11,274 nucleotides of DNA, taken from contig CAJVYT010000117.1 of assembly GCA_913009765.1 (NCBI GenBank), forward strand, positions 1-11,274, read 5' to 3'. The notes under the pieces are model-generated. The model did not search any database, was not told where the DNA came from, and saw only the letters and a list, made by a program, of their open reading frames with translations. The position numbers were made by a program, and so were the translations under genes. Shown here piece after piece: positions 7,680-11,274 of this stretch (positions are counted from its first letter, which is position 1; every line of letters starts with the position of its first letter). This DNA is from an uncultured candidate division Zixibacteria bacterium. Lineage in GTDB: Bacteria; Zixibacteria; MSB-5A5; GN15; FEB-12.

Positions 7680-9347
7680 ATGAAACTAACATCAATGAAA
7701 ACTAAGATTGTCGGGCTAATAGCAATTGTTGGAATAGTACTTGGAAGCTTTGTTGCATTTTATTCACCACATCAGGCATCAAGTCTTGGTACTGAAATTA
7801 TGATAAACGATACGAGATTTATAGCAAAATTACTTTCTGAGAATTTATCTTTAGGAATGCAGACAATTTTATTTGATGATGGTGCTGCATTAAACCAAAC
7901 ATTATCACTTTTAAAAACTAAGGAAACAAGTGAAGAGGCTGCTGTCTCAAATGTTTGGGTGTATGATAATGAAAATAAATTAGTAGCCTCGTTGTATAGT
8001 GGTTCCAGCCAAGCTGATAGAACCGATAAGAGCAGCGAATTTGTACTTACTAACGGCGATAATCATATTGATGTGTCGACTCCGTTATATGACAGTGATA
8101 AGAATATTGTCGGTTATGTTGATATAGAATTCTCAAAAGCATTTTTACAAGAACAAGCATCTCAAACTACTATGGCAGCTCTATTTATTTCTATTCTCTT
8201 AATCGGAATCGTTATAGCTCTTGGTCTTTTTGTTGGTATTCGAATGACTAAACCAATTAGCACCCTTACAAAAATCGCTGAATCAGTATCCATCGGTGAA
8301 ATTGATTGTACTATAGATATTCAATCAAAAGATGAGGTCGGTATTTTGGCAGATTCATTCCGTAGACTGATAGAATACATGAAAGAACTTTCCAATGTTT
8401 CAGAACAGATTGCCGGCAACAATCTGACTGTCTCCATTGAGCCAAAATCAAACGAAGATGTTCTCGGAAATTCTTTTAATACTATGATTCATAACTTACG
8501 TGAAATGGTTCGGCAAATAAAAGACAACGCCGAACAGCTTTCAAGTGCGGCAGTTGAAATCTCATCATCATCAGAAGAAATGTCAAAAGGAACTCAAGAG
8601 CAGATGAACCAGATGAGTCAGGTTTCATCCGCTATTGAAAGAATGACCGCAACAGTTCTTGAGTCATTTGAAAATACCGGCGAGGCAACCGAAGCATCCA
8701 AAAATGCATCCGAAACTGCTACTTCGGGTGGACAACTTGTCTCAGATACTGTTATTGGTATGCAGAAAATTTCCGATGTAGTTCGTGAATCTTCTGAATC
8801 TATCGGTAAACTCTCTCAATCAGCTGACCAAATCGGAGAAATAATAGGTGTAATCGTTGATATTGCCGACCAGACAAATCTTTTGGCTCTTAATGCTGCT
8901 ATTGAAGCTGCCCGTGCCGGTGAACAAGGACGCGGATTTGCTGTTGTTGCTGACGAGGTTCGCAAACTCGCCGAACGAACCGGTAATGCTACCAATGAAA
9001 TCACAGATATGATCAAAGGAATTCAGACCGAGACTGAAGAAGCGGTTCACTCTATGGAATCGGGTATTCAGGAAGTTGACAAAGGTCGGGAACTGGCTGA
9101 CAAAGCAGGAAACAGTTTAGGCGATATTGTAAATATGTCCCAAAGAGTGTCAGAGATGATTCATCAGATGGCGGCAGCTTCGGAAGACCAATCCAATGCC
9201 GCAGAACAAATAGCTAAAAACGTGGAACATATTTCAGTCATAACCAAAGAAACAGCCACCGGTGCCGAACAGTCAGCAACCGCAGCAGAACAATTGAGCC
9301 GTCAAGCTGAGGGTATGAAAGAGATGGTGGCACAGTTTAAAGTTTGA
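7680..9347 (+). CDS. Methyl-accepting chemotaxis protein with periplasmic sensor
   Basis: The 555-residue chemoreceptor has a first transmembrane helix at ~8-28, a periplasmic domain at ~30-163, a second helix at ~164-187, HAMP at ~188-241, a second HAMP-like segment at ~242-283, then a long coiled-coil signalling domain. The CheA/CheW-binding tip is textbook: [20 protein letters not shown] (397-416) followed by [18 protein letters not shown] (417-434). The periplasmic part ([20 protein letters not shown], then [16 protein letters not shown] and a [17 protein letters not shown] strand pair) has the PAS-like layout of CHASE8/YfiN-type sensors. No C-terminal NWETF-like CheR/CheB tether is present; the protein ends AQFKV. 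AAGGAG at 7669-7674 supports the ATG at 7680. With the YfiR-like gene upstream, I infer that the YfiR-like protein acts on the periplasmic domain. Output could be motility or another Che-type pathway; no che gene lies in the window. Confidence 0.95.
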   Translation: MKLTSMKTKIVGLIAIVGIVLGSFVAFYSPHQASSLGTEIMINDTRFIAKLLSENLSLGMQTILFDDGAALNQTLSLLKTKETSEEAAVSNVWVYDNENKLVASLYSGSSQADRTDKSSEFVLTNGDNHIDVSTPLYDSDKNIVGYVDIEFSKAFLQEQASQTTMAALFISILLIGIVIALGLFVGIRMTKPISTLTKIAESVSIGEIDCTIDIQSKDEVGILADSFRRLIEYMKELSNVSEQIAGNNLTVSIEPKSNEDVLGNSFNTMIHNLREMVRQIKDNAEQLSSAAVEISSSSEEMSKGTQEQMNQMSQVSSAIERMTATVLESFENTGEATEASKNASETATSGGQLVSDTVIGMQKISDVVRESSESIGKLSQSADQIGEIIGVIVDIADQTNLLALNAAIEAARAGEQGRGFAVVADEVRKLAERTGNATNEITDMIKGIQTETEEAVHSMESGIQEVDKGRELADKAGNSLGDIVNMSQRVSEMIHQMAAASEDQSNAAEQIAKNVEHISVITKETATGAEQSATAAEQLSRQAEGMKEMVAQFKV

Positions 9348-9380
9348 TAAATACTGTCAAAGGATTGCTTGTATAATAAT

Positions 9381-9400
9381 TGTTGTAAAGGATTACAACA
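9381..9400. other. Small perfect hairpin before the terminator
   Basis: TGTTGTAA (9381-9388) and TTACAACA (9393-9400) form an 8-bp stem with a 4-base loop, 33 bases after the chemoreceptor stop and directly upstream of the strong terminator. It may be a 3'-end stabilising stem or an operator-like palindrome. It has no U tract of its own. Confidence 0.45.
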
Positions 9401-9403
9401 TAT

Positions 9404-9438
9404 AAAAGCGGCAGACGATTTGTCTGCCGCTTTTTTTT
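9404..9438 (+). terminator. Rho-independent terminator of the yfiR-like/mcp pair
   Basis: AAAAGCGGCAGAC (9404-9416) pairs perfectly with GTCTGCCGCTTTT (9422-9434) around a 5-base loop, and an eight-T run covers 9431-9438. This is a strong intrinsic terminator for the plus-strand pair. The arm also ends in four A, so it can act weakly on the minus strand, where it lies 25-60 bases beyond the original stop (9463) of the convergent dockerin gene. Confidence 0.9.
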
Positions 9439-9462
9439 ACTGTGATTTACATTGTGAATATT

Positions 9463-9592
9463 TTAATCACAAGCACAAGGTGCCGGTCCGCTTTCAAACA
9501 TATAAGCTACGAAATAAACCAAATCAGATACATTAATATTTCCTGAGCAATTCATATCTGCTTCTTCAAAACATAGCGGAGCCGGTCCGCTT
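9463..9592 (-). pseudogene. Out-of-frame second half of the dockerin domain
   Basis: After the premature TAA at 9595-9593 the minus strand stays open in another frame. It reads SGPAPLCFEEADMNCSGNIN, then VSDLVYFVAYMFESGPAPCA, then CD and a TAA ending at 9463. This is a perfect second dockerin repeat: the calcium-loop-like D-M-N-C-S-G-N-I-N and the LVYFVAYMF helix mirror the first half (GNINGD..INLSDLVYFV) in the main frame. It was therefore once, or still is, the true C-terminus of the upstream gene. Compared with the second copy, the first lacks 8 bases exactly where the frame breaks. Either the gene is damaged or the assembly has an error. Confidence 0.85.
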
Positions 9593-9621
9593 TTAAACTA
9601 CGAAATAAACTAAATCAGATA
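9482..9621 (-). repeat. Direct repeat pair encoding the two dockerin halves
   Basis: Copy one is 9581-9621 (41 bases) and copy two is 9482-9530 (49 bases). The block that starts CTACGAAATAAAC on the plus strand is identical in both over 23 of 24 bases (9598-9621 and 9507-9530). The CCGGTCCGCTTT block that follows in gene direction is shared too. Between these blocks copy one has 8 fewer bases. Repeats this close favour slippage deletion in the cell or misassembly. Confidence 0.8.
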
Positions 9622-11110
9622 AGTTTATAGTTTCTTGAGTGTCTCCATTTATGTTTCCTCTAATTCCTACACAACATGTTGGAACATGATAAATCCAATT
9701 TTGTCGTGAGACGAAATTGGAAGGTTCAAGAGTTTCCAAGTCAGAGTATACACTTGTTGCTGTAACTGTGATCAGATAGTTACCTTCAGAAACTTGAGTA
9801 CCCGTACTATCAGTACCATCCCATATAGAAGAGTTTTGACCTGAATATTGACCTCCATCGAAAAATGAATTTATTAATGTTAATAAACCTCCTGTGTTAT
9901 AACGATAAATTTCTATGATAACCGAAGAGGGATCAATTAGAGTATAATTAATAAAATGACGGCTGTTATCAAGATTTGAACTTATTGTAAAATCCAAAAC
10001 ATCAGTACCGGTAGAAAAATACTGTAAGCCACTCTCTTCAGCCCATGATTCTGTAACGGTCATATTTCCTGCGGCAAGATAACCGCCGGTATTTGAAATT
10101 GATGTAGGTTCTAAAAATTGATTTGTTCCCGTTCCTGAACTACCAAAACTACACAGAGGGAAAAGGTCATAAGTATATTTTATAACCCTGCCATTTTCTT
10201 CATCTAATGACCAAAGTTGACCAAAATTATCAACTTCTAAATCAATTATTGTAGATGTTGTCGGTACTTCACCTAACCATGAAATAACTTCTGTAGTTGT
10301 GTCAACAGAAAGCCATACAATCCTGTTGTTTCCTGCATCTGCTACATAAAAATAATTATTGTTGGCATAAGGGTCGTTGGGGGAAGATAACAGCGAACTG
10401 CGACCTGCCACAATTGCAGTCGGGTTACAGAAAACCCCGGGAGTACCATCACATCCGTATTCACCAAATGTGCTTTGTAAAACACCATCGATAGTAAACC
10501 GTTGTATTTGACCATTTCGGTTCACAACCCACAAATAGTCATCTGCATTGCTGAGGAATGTACCACCATTATTGATGTTTAAGTCTATAGGTCTGCTTAA
10601 ACCATTACCTGTTATTGGTGTGAACCAACTCATTGCTTCGGTCTGCCAATTATATTTGAGCCTTACTATTCTATTATTATATGTATCAGCGATAAAAATA
10701 TCGTAAGTATTATTATATCCCAATGCATCACATTTTGCATGAGCATCAAGAGATTTCGCCCATTTTACATTATTGTCACCTGTACCCATTGATGTATATG
10801 AACGAATCCAATTTTTTAAATTATCGGTATATACCATTCTGCACCAACTTGGGTCAATGATAAAAGTAGTACCGCTATATAAGTTATAACTTGGATCCAT
10901 TATATAATCTTGAGCCGCTACCCTTGGATAATTAAAAAGGTCTAAATCCCAAAAAGTATTAGCAACTGCTCTACTCATTTTCCATGTTTCAGGACTTTTA
11001 TATATTATATGGCTAATGAGTGCTTTATCGCTTACAGACTGACTATAACCTATTGTTGCAAAACCTAAAAAGAGAAACAAAGCTATTACTATGTAGTATA
11101 AATTTCGCAT
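9593..11110 (-). CDS. Secreted NHL-propeller/FlgD-Ig protein, frameshifted dockerin tail
   Basis: The open frame has 505 residues. A signal peptide covers ~1-24 (core YIVIALFLFLGFATIG, probable cleavage after YSQ). Residues ~128-345 hold NHL-like beta-propeller blades: FIADTYNNRIVRL (139-151), LWVVNRNGQIQRF (193-205), FYVADAGNNRIVWL (254-267), LWSLDEENGRVIKY (299-312). Residues ~385-455 resemble the FlgD Ig-like fold with IWDGTDSTGTQVSEGNY (429-445). From 479, CCVGIRGNINGD opens a dockerin-like domain that stops early at VYFVV (505). The intact form would end at 9463 and be about 43 residues longer. The protein is probably exported and surface-associated; ligand unknown. AGGAGG (plus-strand CCTCCT at 11115-11120) precedes the ATG at 11110, which overlaps the upstream gene's stop as TAATG. 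Without its full dockerin it may lose attachment or calcium binding. Confidence 0.85.
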   Translation of the reverse strand: MRNLYYIVIALFLFLGFATIGYSQSVSDKALISHIIYKSPETWKMSRAVANTFWDLDLFNYPRVAAQDYIMDPSYNLYSGTTFIIDPSWCRMVYTDNLKNWIRSYTSMGTGDNNVKWAKSLDAHAKCDALGYNNTYDIFIADTYNNRIVRLKYNWQTEAMSWFTPITGNGLSRPIDLNINNGGTFLSNADDYLWVVNRNGQIQRFTIDGVLQSTFGEYGCDGTPGVFCNPTAIVAGRSSLLSSPNDPYANNNYFYVADAGNNRIVWLSVDTTTEVISWLGEVPTTSTIIDLEVDNFGQLWSLDEENGRVIKYTYDLFPLCSFGSSGTGTNQFLEPTSISNTGGYLAAGNMTVTESWAEESGLQYFSTGTDVLDFTISSNLDNSRHFINYTLIDPSSVIIEIYRYNTGGLLTLINSFFDGGQYSGQNSSIWDGTDSTGTQVSEGNYLITVTATSVYSDLETLEPSNFVSRQNWIYHVPTCCVGIRGNINGDTQETINLSDLVYFVV

Positions 11111-11259
11111 TACTCCTCCTTGTTATTAAGTTTTTGTTTGTTCAGTATTTGCTTTGCGTATTTGGCGGAACGTGAATTCGGATTGTTTAAGATAATTTTT
11201 TGGAGAAATTCTTGTTTTTTTTCTACAGGCAATTGACGAACTAAACTTTTTAAAAAAGT
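11110..11259 (-). CDS. C-terminal fragment of an unknown protein, TPR-like helices
   Basis: Only the last ~47 genuine codons are present; the start lies beyond the contig. The end reads LPVEKKQEFLQKIILNNPNS, then RSAKYAKQILNKQKLNNKEE and TAA. The N-x-x-S-x-x-A-x-x-A pattern in a helical, lysine-rich context resembles the last helix pair of a tetratricopeptide-type repeat, but too little is left to be sure. Its stop overlaps the next ATG by one base (TAATG), and the Shine-Dalgarno of that gene lies inside these codons, so the pair is translationally coupled. Toward the contig edge the frame enters the fold-back palindrome and meets an in-frame TAA at 11262-11260, so true sequence probably ends near 11252. 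Confidence 0.6.
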   Translation of the reverse strand, partial: TFLKSLVRQLPVEKKQEFLQKIILNNPNSRSAKYAKQILNKQKLNNKEE

Positions 11260-11274
11260 TTAGTTCGTCAATTG
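11230..11274. repeat. Terminal perfect palindrome, likely fold-back artefact
   Basis: The left arm 11230-11251 and right arm 11253-11274 are exact 22-base reverse complements around one central A. The left arm is in frame with the partial gene, and the right arm only mirrors it and brings in a stop codon. A perfect mirror with no loop at the very edge of a contig is typical of inverted chimeras (for example from multiple displacement amplification) or of assembly ends, not of a biological terminator. Confidence 0.8.

Noticed and set aside
7411..7695. 94-codon minus-strand frame over the yfiR-like gene
   Set aside because: Antisense shadow. The plus-strand gene has a signal peptide, a ribosome binding site and family motifs.
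8816..9050. Two minus-strand frames over the chemoreceptor tip
   Set aside because: Shadows of the highly conserved signalling tip on the plus strand.
10297..10494. 65-codon plus-strand frame inside the propeller gene
   Set aside because: Antisense shadow with no start signal; the minus strand carries the NHL blades.
11230..11274. Intrinsic terminator at the right end
   Set aside because: It has an A/T centre without a loop, lies inside an open coding frame and coincides with the contig edge, so an artefact is more likely.

Overview
The window looks like one contig from an uncultured, A+T-rich Gram-negative bacterium, probably of the FCB assemblage (Zixibacteria, Ignavibacteria, Marinimicrobia, Cloacimonadota and relatives). 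I infer this from three things: a secreted beta-propeller protein with a FlgD-type Ig-like domain and a dockerin-like CCxGIRGNxNGD tail, a style common in those genomes; an RsmB gene followed by a one-pass PASTA protein; and many uncharacterised families. No rRNA, tRNA, CRISPR array, transposase or prophage gene is visible. Both ends carry technical artefacts. A complete 58-base Illumina P5/TruSeq universal adapter lies at 41-98, and the right end folds back as a 22-bp perfect palindrome (11230-11274). Bases 1-98 and the last ~22 bases should not be treated as genome.

Layout. 99-385 is non-coding and rich in hairpins. 386-6498 is a minus-strand gene string, read right to left: a radical SAM protein fused to a DUF2344 domain, RsmB (16S rRNA m5C967 methyltransferase), a membrane-anchored triple-PASTA protein, then a strikingly A+T-rich HEPN-domain gene that starts at TTG just after the PASTA stop. 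A good promoter-like sequence lies just upstream of the first gene (6533-6560). 6499-7126 is a long divergent intergenic region. 7127-9347 is a plus-strand pair: a YfiR-like (DUF4154) periplasmic protein and a methyl-accepting chemotaxis protein, closed by a strong hairpin terminator (9404-9438). 9463-11110 on the minus strand is the secreted NHL/FlgD-Ig/dockerin gene. Its dockerin is split by what looks like an 8-base deletion, so the open frame stops at 9593 although the second half is intact in another frame down to 9463. The 3' end of another minus-strand gene overlaps its start (TAATG).

How the genes work together. The radical SAM and rsmB genes are separated by 3 bases and probably form a translation/RNA-modification operon with the PASTA gene. 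The HEPN gene may be an acquired, possibly defence-related, rider on that operon. The YfiR-like/chemoreceptor pair is the most interesting functional hypothesis: YfiR normally restrains a diguanylate cyclase (YfiN/TpbB) through its periplasmic domain, and here the partner appears to be a chemoreceptor whose periplasmic region resembles that kind of sensor domain.
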